From Blastobasis lacticolella (Eukaryota > Arthropoda > Insecta > Lepidoptera > Blastobasidae): DNA of 64,000 nt. Positions 10,602 to 47,231 of the stretch are shown here, in pieces; the first letter of the stretch is position 1, and each line of letters begins with the position of its first letter. A model generated the notes under the pieces. It did not search any database. It worked only from the letters and a program-made list of their open reading frames with translations, and was not told the DNA's origin. The translations under genes were made by a program, and so were the position numbers. The stretch is taken from the NCBI GenBank assembly GCA_905147135.1, contig LR990045.1:15352173-15416172 (forward strand), in the 5' to 3' direction.

Positions 10602-13600
10602 GATATCCGGTTAGTTGACGCTAATAATATTGAATGTTTCGAACTTTGAAACTGGAAAAACGATTAGATTAGAATTTAGTAAGTATTAAAACGCGGAAAC
10701 TTAGATAAATGTAAAAGAAACTTATGTTACTTTGTTTACAAAACCTTACTTGCGTAGCGTACAATGTCAAAACTAAGCCAAATTAGGAGAAATTTCAGTT
10801 TAATTGTAAAAGTTTTCTAAATTATAAAAAACTTTCTCAAAACAAAACACCAAAACAATCACATGTATTCGGTGAAGTAAAGAAACGTCATCTTGATTGA
10901 CTTCTTGAGTTGCTTGACAAATCATATGTCATTTGAGCAGAATGGAAATCATATTCGGATACACGGATATACGTTTCGACAAACAGCCTACCTATCAATT
11001 GACCTCAGTCAATTAATGAAATGTCAAATAAATGTCATTGTGACATGACATATACTTCGCTGTGTTGCCGGCGAGAACTTTTGTTCAGATTTTATAACTT
11101 AGAAACCCTTGCCGGAATTTTTGCAGAACCCTAACTTAGAGGGAACTTTTCAGAACTTTTGACTACAAAACTCAGCCATTATTATTACTTATCATTGAGG
11201 TCATAAATTCCACCGAATCCAAAGCAGTCATTTTGTATTTGGCTGATCCATCCCAAGTCTCGAGTGCAGCAGTAATGAACGTAGAGTTTATTTTGAGGCA
11301 ACCTATATCGGGTTATAGGTTGCGCCTTTTAGGTGTTAAGACGAAAATTTACATGATCATAAATTCAATTAAGTACCTAATGATAATTATTTGCCTACCA
11401 ATAAATTTTATTGTGACATGTAAATTCTTAATTTATGAAATATATAAATAAATAAATCAATCCATTTGTAGTTTTGACTAATTAGAACTGGTTTTAACTG
11501 ATATTTGTTTTAGAGCAGCAGTAAATACATTGATGTAAAGGTTCAAAAGTTTCAATATATAATATTTCAGCTTTACGATACTCATGCCCCTGTGAAAAGG
11601 GTCGAAGTTAAGCAAGCTCCTGCTGGAGCGTAACTTGGAGGGTGCTCCCTGGATCACGCAGGATATCAGTGATGAGATGGTTAAACGCGATAGTGCCAAC
11701 CGCCGTTACAAAAAATGTCTTTTGGTTCGAAATCTCGAGAGGTACAAATACCACCGAAACCTATGCAGTCGCCTCTGTAGAGACGCTAAGAGATGCTTTA
11801 TACATAAGTCCATCGTCGGTTCATCCCCCTCGAAAACCTGGTCATTTTTAAGAACTCTTGGCAAAGGCAATTCGTTACAGTCTTGTAGAGGCTCTATTGA
11901 CTTGAACGCCCTTAATACACACTTCTCCTCTCCACCCGTGATCTTGGAAGCTGATATCAAAACAAGTATTGTGGCACGGCTCGATGGTCAGCCAGTCTTT
12001 GCTCTTCTTTTCAGATCGCTGCTGTTGCGGAGGAGGACGTTAAAAAGCATATTTTATCTATCACTTCTACAGCTGTGGGCAATGATGATATTTCCTCCCG
12101 TATGATCTTCCTCGTACTTCCAGAACTTTTACCTATTCTATGTCATATCCATTCCCTGGTAAGGAGTTGTTTCCCGTCGGCGTGGAAGCGCGCCGACGTT
12201 ATACCTCTTCCAGAAATTTCCAATCCTTCCTCCTACTCCAATTATCAACCCATATCTCTACTCCCTTACCTTTCTAACGTCCTCGAACACATTGTCCACA
12301 GCCAGCTATCTTCTTATCGTACGTCAAATTGTCTTCTTTCCTCCTTTCAATCTGGTTTCAGGCCAGGTTACGGTACTGTTACGGCACTGCTAAAGGTCAC
12401 AGACGACATACGTCTTGTTATGGAGGATAAATCATTAACAATTCTAACGTTAATTGACTTGAGCAGTGCCTTTAATTCCGTTGACTTTGACGTTTTTCTC
12501 GATACTCTTCGGTCATTTAACGTTTCTCCTCCGGCAATAGCGTGGTTTGACTCCTATCAGCGGGGTCGTTCTCATTGGGTTCGCTCCGATGAGGTTTGCT
12601 CTAACTGGTGTGATCTCGTTGCGGGCGTACCGCAGGGCGGAGTACTTTCACCACTTCTATATTCCGTGTTTATAAATTCTGTCACCTCTGTCATATCTTC
12701 CAACTTTCATCTGAGGTTGACGATGCTATTGCTCTCATGAATGCAGATTTAAAACGTGTTTCCTCTTGGGCTAAATCCTTTGGGCTCCTAGTCAATCCTA
12801 AGAAGTCTCAAGCCTTGCTTATTGGAAGCTCTTACATGCAGAGGCGAATTGGCGTTGATACTGTTATCCCTCAGCTGTTTTATGACGACATCCCAATCCC
12901 ATTCAGTAAATCCACTAGAAATCTCGGGGTAATCCTTGACTCTAGTTTATCGCGGGTCCCGCACGTCAATGAGGTCAGCAAAAAATTACATTTTTCACTG
13001 CACTCGCTCAAATCTCTCCAAGGCTTCTTGCCATTGCAAACTAAAATTTCCCTTGTACAAACACTCCTTTTCCCCATCCTAAAGCTATTAAATAAATTAG
13101 ACTGTCTCCAAAACGTATGCATAAGATTCGTCTTTGGACTGCGTAAGTATGACCATGTCTCCGATTTTCGATCTCAGCTCAAGTCGCTTCCTATTCGCTA
13201 TCGCAGGAACAGTCATGAAAGCATAGAAAGGATTCTATGCTCTACAATCCTCCTCTACAGTCCTCCACATTCCCTCTGCTCCCTCATATCTCCGCACCAA
13301 CTTCCATTGCTCCCGGGCCCAAGATAAACCTTGTCGCTCAAATGTAAGATCGTCTTTGGCCATCCCATCCATCATTCCGATTTCTTTTCCTACTCCTTCA
13401 CTGTTCATGCTGCGAGACTGTGGATCTCTCTCCTGCATGAGGTACGAGACAATCCGTCACTGCCTATATTCAAAAAACGAGTGAAAGACCACTACCTGAC
13501 CCTGTCTAGTCCATAAATTTTAAATATTTGTATTGAGATGTGTTAATATTTAAGTGTATAAGTATGTATGTATTTATTGATATGATATATAAATTTTTAT

Positions 13601-14175
13601 TTTTATATATAAAAATTTTACATACGTATTTTATAATTATTCATTAATTGTGCGCGTCGTATCTGCATTTCTTGGCTAATCATTTCCTTTCTGTAGGCCT
13701 GATGGAAGAAATTTCTTTTAGAAATAAGTAGTGCCTGTTGTGTCAGTTATATCTATGTTATATCTCTGTATTTCTTTATTGTGTGCAATAATGCAATAAA
13801 TAAAGATATATAGTAGTAAAAAAAAAAAAAAAAAAAAAAAATAATGCAATAAATAGTTATATAAATAAATAAATTGTAGTTGTACCTACTTTACAAATAT
13901 ATTTTGTAAACACTACCTACTAGCTGTACATAGAGAAAATGGGCGAAAAGTTTTAACTGTACTTTTCTTTACTTGAAATTTTTCGGAACTTTTGAGATTA
14001 GAAAATTTAGAAACCGTAATAAATCGCATATGCTGCCGGCAACACTAGTACTTCGTATATCTTCGCAGTCAAGGAGGCAGTCAACATCAATCGAAAACTT
14101 TTATTGTTCTTGTAAAAATGGTCTATTTCTAGTTTTGTGTTAATAATACAACATAGTACATTTGTTTTAGCAACA
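10602..14175. other. divergent intergenic region TMEM19 / ACAP
   Basis: TMEM19 is transcribed leftward from 10601 and ACAP rightward from 14176, so both promoters should lie here. About two thirds is occupied by a LINE (11.56-13.84 kb). No TATA box was recognised at either gene. The bases just before the ACAP start, TTTGTTTTAG at 14161-14170, look like a 3' splice site, so an upstream untranslated ACAP exon is possible. Confidence 0.5.
11563..13841 (+). mobile_element. Jockey-clade LINE, 5'-truncated and inactive
   Basis: Reads as the tail of the endonuclease-RT linker (APWITQDISDEMVKRD, YKYHRNLC) followed by a reverse transcriptase: ADVIPLPEISNPSSYSNYQP then ISLLPYLSNVLEH, FQSGFRPGYGTVTALLKVTD, LIDLSSAFNSVD, VAGVPQGGVLSPLLYSVFIN, then LVNPKKSQALLIGSS. 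It ends with a 3' UTR and a poly-A tract at 13819-13841. At least three frames are needed to read it, and the catalytic YADD box expected between the VFIN and NADLKRV segments is missing: a deletion with frameshift near 12720 removes it. It is a dead genomic copy; relatives are at 2.15, 24.7 and 58.5 kb. Confidence 0.88.
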
Positions 14176-39956
<25,781 letters not shown>

Positions 39957-40545
39957 CGAAGCGAGCCGCCGCCGCGCCGCCACTGGCTGTGGTAGCGACG
40001 ACAACGCCCGCGAAGGAGGCTGACTGTTTGTCCTATCTGTACGTACAATAATGTTATAAACACACCTCGAATCTACAGGACTATGGAACAGAGGGAATGA
40101 GTACGGACTACATAATAATGAGCGATCTTTGACATTCAATATCATTTGATAACTGAATATCACAGTGTTGAGTTTTGATATGGTGCGAAGGATCTATCTA
40201 GCAGTGAAACGAGGATATTGTATAGTGTTATAGCATAGCTCTCCTTCACGCCAATTAGGTATAAATAAGATGGTACTAATTTTTTATTGTATACGTTATT
40301 ATCCCTGTTGTTGTTTATGTGATAATAATAATCTGTTGATTCCAAATACTCCAGTTTCATTGTACTTCAGTTATGGGGTAGAGACTGTCTGTACCAACCG
40401 ATGTATTTTAATTTGAACAATGCTTTTTATTGTTCTTGAGAAGTGGAACTTCCCCTCGACTTAGGTTTGATCATGAGCTATTTTTAAAACGACATCGAAT
40501 TAAGGTTCTATATTTATTTTTGTTTTTTAACAATGTATTGGAAAT

Positions 40546-40551
40546 AATAAA
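40546..40551 (+). terminator. candidate ACAP poly-A signal
   Basis: First AATAAA after the ACAP stop codon, giving a 3' UTR of roughly 600 bases; alternative signals follow at 40779 and 40956. Confidence 0.4.
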
Positions 40552-42184
40552 ATTTATATATTTAATCACGTTATAGCTTGCCGTTATCACATGTTCTCAT
40601 CTATAATGAAAATTAACTAAATTGTTATTAGTAAATAATATTAATAAATGTTTTGGCATATATTGTAACGATGTGTGATCTCTAATAAGTTTTATAAGAG
40701 GCTTTAAGACGCTGTGAATCGTGGACCTAATAGCTGCCAAACACTCTTAATATTCAATTGTAATTTTTATGTAACTGAAATAAAATTGTATTTGATATTA
40801 TAATCTATGAAATATTTCTCCTACCGTGTATTTGGTTCACATTTTCAGTGACTTATTTTAAGCTATGTTATTGTATTGACTGTGAAATCGCTTTTGCAAT
40901 AGTATATCTAATTTATTACTTATGGAATGTCAATTCAATTTACTCAGTTCTATCCAATAAATACTACGAGTAATGTTGTTTATAGATATCTTCTATATCC
41001 TGATTTGTAAGCAAGGATATAAAAATATATTTTTTAAATATTTATAAACTAAACAAATATAGTTTACCAAAGAGTTTTGAGTATTATGACGCGAATTTTG
41101 TATATTATGAGGGGCTGTATATAAACTTTTAATTGCTGTAAACGATATTTCTTAATTTGATTATAAATCTACATTTCTTTTATATTGATTTACGTTCCAA
41201 AACGATGCATTTATTTCATGATTTTACCAAAATGGCTCTAAAGTATGAATCTCGAAATGAATTTAAGCCATAGGAATTCTTTTAATATTAAAAATAATTG
41301 TAATTATCTTTAAGTTATCCTGATAAATCACTTGCCGGATATTTTTTATTGCAATTTGTAAGATACATTTATGATTTATGCTGCCCATGACGAAGTTATT
41401 GACCATGTTGAAATCTTGATATTATGTGAGACAAATCAGAAAAGTGTTTGAACAGCGTGTAATCCAGAAAACACCCTTAAATGCGATGTCGGTCAAATAC
41501 CCGACTATCAAATTATAAAAAAATAACCTTTACATACAAAACGTTAGCAGCTGCAGTAATGACTCATAAAAACTAGTTAAATCATTCCCTAGTAATGTAC
41601 AGTCTGTATTGCAGTTACCTTATACCCTACGATACTTGACCATACCTTGTATCAATATTTTGTGACCATACCTAGGCCAATAGTTATCATCAGATAAGGT
41701 CGATTTGTATCGTATAATATAATCACCAATACAAACAAATGTATATGTAATTGATTACTGTTTTGATGAATTTACACATAGATATAAGACTTGCGCGTGC
41801 TGCATTGTGCTTGTTGTTTAAATGTTAAAGTCTTATGATAATTTAGTGTATACCGCTTCTCCATTATTAATAAACGAACAGGTACGTGGATAGTACTCGT
41901 TTACTTTGTAATTTTTATTCGAAATCTAGATATTTAGTTATAGAGGAAACTGATACAATGAAGCGATGGGGGAATAAAATCGAATCTCTTTTTGCTTTTA
42001 AATATTGTCACGTTGTATACAACCGTGGCAACTGGAATGGGTTATCTTAATCTGTCGGTCAACTACTTGCATCATTTTATGAAAACTAAAAGAGTACTGT
42101 TATAAAGTTTTCGTTAGTTTGACGACCTTACAGAATATCGCAGCTAAATAATACTCTTTTAAATAGTATTGTGTTTCTGCAGGT

Positions 42185-42412
42185 GAGTAAGGTTTCCAGT
42201 GCTCCATAGGGTGGGGATTTGGGGAACCGTGGCTTTGGCAGTGGAGTGACATTTGCCTTTTTGCTGCCAGAGCAACGTGTTATAGAGGTGGGCAACGCAT
42301 TAGCGATACTCTTGGTGTTGCTAATGTCTATAGGCAGTGGTGACCACTTTCCATCAGGTGGCCCGCTTGCCTGTTTGTCTACCGTATGACATAAAAAAAA
42401 AGGATACACCCT
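42185..42412 (+). mobile_element. LINE 3' tail, longest copy of GGCAGACAAACAGGC family
   Basis: AAGGTTTCCAGTGCTCCATA, GGGGAACCGTGGCTTTGGCA, TTTGCTGCCAGAGCAACGTG, TTGCTAATGTCTATAGGCAG, CATCAGGTGGCCCGCTTGCC and a nine-A tail. Confidence 0.82.
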
Positions 42413-42464
42413 TCACAGCGATCGCTTTGACCGCTTACAAATTAGTTCTGGGGTCCAATTTTCG

Positions 42465-42663
42465 CGCTGTGACATCTCGAATTCGAATCTTTTTCTAGCC
42501 ACATATCTCCATTAATAATGACATTGAAATGTCTATTGCAGCCAAATAATATTTTCTGTGCTATCTTCAGTCAGACAGTCGTATATTGTCGATGTTCATT
42601 TTCAGTAATTTTATAATACAGCTTTTTGACTAAAGATAATGTCGAATTCGAGATGTCACAGCG
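42465..42663. mobile_element. MITE with about 22-bp terminal inverted repeats
   Basis: CGCTGTGACATCTCGAATTC at the left and GAATTCGAGATGTCACAGCG at the right; 199 bp. It is followed at once by the palindromic MITE at 42683. Confidence 0.75.
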
Positions 42664-42682
42664 GGAGATATAGGCACCTGAG

Positions 42683-42837
42683 GGCCTATTGGCTATCTCA
42701 GTAAACAACTGAATTTGACATAAAAAGATCTGACACTACTCTAATTTGGTAGACGCTATTGCCAGTTTTCAACGTAGATGACGTGTGTTGAATTATCTAG
42801 TGTCAAATACAGTTGTCAAACGAGTTAGCCAATAGCC
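42683..42837. mobile_element. palindromic MITE, second copy
   Basis: GAGGGCCTATTGGCTATCTC ... GAGTTAGCCAATAGCCCCGC; inverted relative of 33413-33577 with the same inner words (CTACTCTAATTTGGTAGACG, TTTTCAACGTAGATGACGTG). Confidence 0.75.
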
Positions 42838-44910
42838 CCGCTGATCGAGTAATCAATGTCCGCTATTGCCAGTCCATTTGACACGAACTATAGTGAAATG
42901 TTTATCCCAAATTCTTAAAAAGAACCTATTAATAGCTTGCGTTTCCTGGCGTGAGCTTTTAGGTGTTATTTGTTGAACAACATATTATATGTAGTCGTCA
43001 ATGGACTGAATTCGATTTTATTTTATCTAATTTATATACGAAATACCATGTTATATGCAGTACCCTGTCGGTTTCATACTAATGCAACCTCAAACAAGAC
43101 TAAAACACCAATTAAGCTGGTGCCAATACTCATAGGTTTTTATTTACAGTGTATTCACTTCCTGTAAAGTTCAAACAGTTCAGATGTTGAACTACTTGAA
43201 TAGCGTAGAATCATGATCATTGATTTGCCACGATTGTGCCATTTTATCAGACAAAGAAAAATATAGACACCCCGGAGCCCACTGGCGGCACGGCACGGCA
43301 AAGGATTTTTGAGGATGATTATGAATGTGAATTTAAAATAATGACAGTTGCAATTACATTGACAATGATCGTGGATACTTCGGCGAAGTTAGATTCATAA
43401 TCATCACCGAAAAGTCACTTGCCACGCTGCCTGATCATCCATTTAATCTCTTGATGAAGATGTCCTATATCTACTAATTTTATGGTTGGCAAAATGTCAG
43501 ATATTGGTGGTGGATAATACTTCCGTATACACAATCATTGGATCATTGTTATTCATATGCCACGTATATGTACCGCTATCGAAATCGTGTTAATAATGTG
43601 AATCATTAATGAGTACGACTTGTATTACATACAGATTTCAAACAGATTCGCCACCAAGAGACTAGAAACAACTTGTATTTGAATGAACCTAATAATAATA
43701 ATTGTGCTGTCCTAAATTATTGGTATAATAATACTACTGCATCTGTAAACTGAATGAATACTCCAGTAATAGTTATACTATTGTTATTACTATTCGTGTA
43801 AGTTGTATTTGAATAAACGTTTTGGAAGTATGACGCGTTTTCAATGAAACACCCAGGTAATGCTTGAGAATTTATTAAAACTTAAAAAACCACACCAGTA
43901 AAGATATTAAATCTTAATTAGAAGGAAGTAATTTTTCATTGGTAAAAAGCTGGTAATTATTTTCATTATAAATTTTCCAATGTTAAAATATGGGGATTGA
44001 TGGTGAATTATTACAATTGAACGAATCATCATAGACTAAGAATTAATTCATTAAAATTTTGATTAGCAATTGTATTGAAATGCTTCAAACAAGAATGATA
44101 TAGGATGACACTGGAATATAATTATGTATATTTATAAACTTCATTATAAATTGATGCTAATATGATAACATTTAAAAAACCCAATGAAAAATATATAGAT
44201 ATAAAACAGAGAAAATAGTAATTGTATAGTATGTAGCTTAGAACCGTATTCCAATCCGGTCCTCTCGCTTTGTTACAGTCCTTCAAATGAAGTATAGCCA
44301 GCATACTCCCATTTGAGTCGACTGTGATGGCTATGGACGCCGCTGTAAGTTCATTCCACTACGTCGCAAGTAGCAGAGAGAACTGCTGCGCTGTGATTAG
44401 AACACGATTCTAACAGGGTGTAGTACCTATACTATACTAATCAAAACAAAACATCGTTTCATGTTGCACATGAATTGAGATGGTACATTAGTGTACGAAA
44501 TAATATTAGTCCAGTATACTTGAGCCGATTTCGTCAGAATAGAGTCAATAACAATATTTAATCTCTAACTTAACTCTTCACTAATAAGTCGCATATCAAA
44601 GCTAAATCTTATGTAGACGGGGCTAACTTTGATTTATATACGTCAAGGGTATCTAAAATATGAGAGCCTTCTCTAGTTTCTCCGATAGTGCGAAGTACGC
44701 TGAGACATTTGAAGGTAACACCATAGCAAATTTTCCGTTTTGAATAGCAGGCAAACTGCTGAACCAAGATTGTCACACTGCCTTTAAAAACTCGTTTCAA
44801 TATCGGGGACACAAGATGAAAATGTTTTTTAAACTGTTTCATTATGGAAGTACATCTAATGCGTTCTAATATATTGTCGTTTTCGTTATGTGCAGGTATA
44901 AATAGATAAA

Positions 44911-44916
44911 CTTTAT
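44911..44916 (-). terminator. poly-A signal of nanos
   Basis: AATAAA on the minus strand, about 450 bases past the nanos stop, giving a 3' UTR of that length. It is the first canonical signal I found on that strand. Confidence 0.5.
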
Positions 44917-44967
44917 TTATGAACGGAACGGAACGGTCAGTGATAAATATAAAAAGTAATATTTTAA

Positions 44968-44975
44968 TATCTACA
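44968..44975 (-). promoter_or_regulatory. Pumilio-type site in nanos 3' UTR
   Basis: TGTAGATA on the minus strand fits the Pumilio consensus UGUANAUA. It lies about 50 bases before the poly-A signal. nanos mRNA is known to be controlled through its 3' UTR, so the location is suggestive; a match of this quality has only a few percent chance of occurring in such a length. Confidence 0.4.
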
Positions 44976-45062
44976 TCTAGAATTGAACACGAGTTTGTGA
45001 TGAATAGGTCGTCACGCAGGGATCACGAGTTTGTTCGTGCCAGATATGAGAGGCTACTGAGA

Positions 45063-45373
45063 CTCTCCAGTCCTGCACTGTTTATTCATGGAGATTTGGA
45101 GGCAAGGGGAAGTTGTGATTAATACAGAGTAGGCCCCTGTCATTAGGTCACGAACATTACTTTAGTGTCGGTGAAGAGTAGCTGAAACGTTGTAGGTTCT
45201 TCTAGTTGATCTACTCTCCAGTCCTGCGCTGTTTAGACATGGAGATTTGGAGGTAAAAGGAAGCAGGTCCGCCTGCAGGGCGCAGTGATAACAGAGTAGG
45301 TCCCTGTCATTAGGTCATGTTATTTTAGTGTCAGTGAAGAGTAGTTGCGACGTGGTTGGGTCCTAGTTGATCC
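45063..45373 (-). repeat. tandem duplication of nanos 3' UTR including the stop codon
   Basis: Copy A 45063-45212 and copy B 45214-45373 both run CTCTCCAGTCCTGC ... GGAGATTTGGAGG ... CCCTGTCATTAGGTCA ... GAAGAGTAG ... CTAGTTGATC. The last word is the reverse complement of the final nanos codons Ile-Asn-stop (GATCAACTAG), so the duplication starts inside the coding end. Copy B has a 20-odd-base insert (GTCCGCCTGCAGGGCGC). Confidence 0.85.
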
Positions 45374-46251
45374 CGAGCGAGGACCACAGCGAGGAGTGTG
45401 GCAGCGAGGCGGTGTGCGGGGCGGGGGAGGGCGACGGCGTCGGCGGCGGCCGCAGCGCGCTCGCGCCCGCCGCGCCCAGCGACAGCGACGACGCCGACCC
45501 GCGGCGCCGGGAGAGACCTGACGAGTTGTGTTCTACTTAAATTGGGCGCGAACTGTGCGGTTCCAGGGGAACTTTCTCCCACGCTATGGTTGTGGAATGA
45601 ACTACCTGAGAGGTTTTCCCTGGAGAGCACCTGCGACATGGAGTTCAAGAAAGGGGTGAAAAGGTTTTTACGGGGTGGGCAACGTGTGGGTGATGCCCCT
45701 GGTATTGCAAACGTCCATAGGCTGACTCCGTCCGGTGACTGCTTACCCTTAAGCGGGCCGTAAGCTTGTTTGTGGCATAAAAAAACTCAATATTACACCA
45801 AACGACGCCGCCAAAGCCACTTGGACAGACTAATTACACTGACTAACATGACTTACTCTTATTACACTAAGTAAGACAGACTGAATATCGCGTGGTCTAA
45901 TAGGCTTTTTATTTACTTTCTTGTTATGGGAGCTGAAGCCAGTTGCATCAGCAACTTTATTGCAGGATCCTATCTAACCAGAAGTTGCAGCAGTGGAAAC
46001 CGTAAGCGGTTAATGAGCGTTAAGCGGTAGTAGAGCCCTTAAAGATCTAGTTGCGTAACTCTTTCGATTTACAGGAGTCTATAATGGATGGTGTGCGTGT
46101 CTTACCGTCGCGGTCGCCGGTGGCGCCGCAGCGCGGGCAGCGGAACGCGGTGTGTGTGTGTCTCACCGTCGCGGTCGCCGTTGTTGTCGGGGCAGTACTT
46201 GATGGTGTGCGCGCGGTCGCCGGTGGCGCCGCAGCGCGGGCAGCGGAACGC

Positions 46252-46285
<34 letters not shown>

Positions 46286-46485
46286 TCACCGTCGCGGTCG
46301 CCGTTGTTGTCGGGGCAGTACTTGATGGTGTGCGCGCGGTCGCCGGTGGCGCCGCAGCGCGGGCAGCGGAACGCGGTGTGTGTGTGTGTGTGTGTCTCAC
46401 CGTCGCGGTCGCCGTTGTTGTCGGGGCAGTACTTGATGGTGTACGCGCGGTCGCCGGTGGCGCCGCAGCGCGGGCAGCGGAACGC

Positions 46486-46519
<34 letters not shown>

Positions 46520-47072
46520 TCACCGTCGCGGTCGCCGTTGTTGTCGGGGCAGTACTTGATGGTGTGCGCGCGGTCGCCGGTGGCGCCGCAGCGCGGGCAG
46601 CGGAACGCGGTGTGTGTGTGTGTGTGTGTGTGTCTCACCGTCGCGGTCGCCGTTGTTGTCGGGGCAGTACTTGATGGTGTGCGCGCGGTCGCCGGTGGCG
46701 CCGCAGCGCGGGCAGCGGAACGCGGTGTGTGTGTGTGTGTGTGTGTGTCTCACCGTCGCGGTCGCCGTTGTTGTCGGGGCAGTACTTGATGGTGTACGCG
46801 CGGTCGCCGGTGGCGCCGCAGCGCGGGCAGCGGAACGCGGTGTGTGTGTGTGTGTGTGTGTGTGTGTCTCACCGTCGCGGTCGCCGTTGTTGTCGGGGCA
46901 GTACTTGATGGTGTGCGCGCGGTCGCCGGTGGCGCCGCAGCGCGGGCAGCGGAACGCGGTGTGTGTGTGTGTGTGTGTGTGTCTCACCGTCGCGGTCGCC
47001 GTTGTTGTCGGGGCAGTACTTGATGGTGTGCGCGCGGTCGCCGGTGGCGCCGCAGCGCGGGCAGCGGAACGC

Positions 47073-47108
<36 letters not shown>

Positions 47109-47197
47109 TCACCGTCGCGGTCGCCGTTGTTGTCGGGGCAGTACTTGATGGTGTGCGCGCGGTCGCCGGTGGCGCCGCAGCGCGGGCAGCGGAACGC

Positions 47198-47231
<34 letters not shown>

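Larger units (their letters stand above)
39957..44910. other. ACAP 3' UTR and ACAP-nanos convergent intergenic region
   Basis: ACAP ends at 39956 on the plus strand and nanos ends at 45363 on the minus strand, so the genes converge here. AATAAA signals on the plus strand at 40546-40551, 40779-40784 and 40956-40961 could end the ACAP mRNA. Beyond are AT-rich unique-looking sequence and three mobile-element copies listed separately. No exon-like sequence was found between 42.9 and 44.9 kb. Confidence 0.6.

Noticed and set aside
45398..45763. Plus-strand 121-codon frame as a gene or ACAP terminal exon
   Set aside because: The GC-rich part is antisense to the last nanos exon, whose phase and stop fit perfectly, and the rest is a LINE 3' end. 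The phase also does not fit ACAP exon 19.
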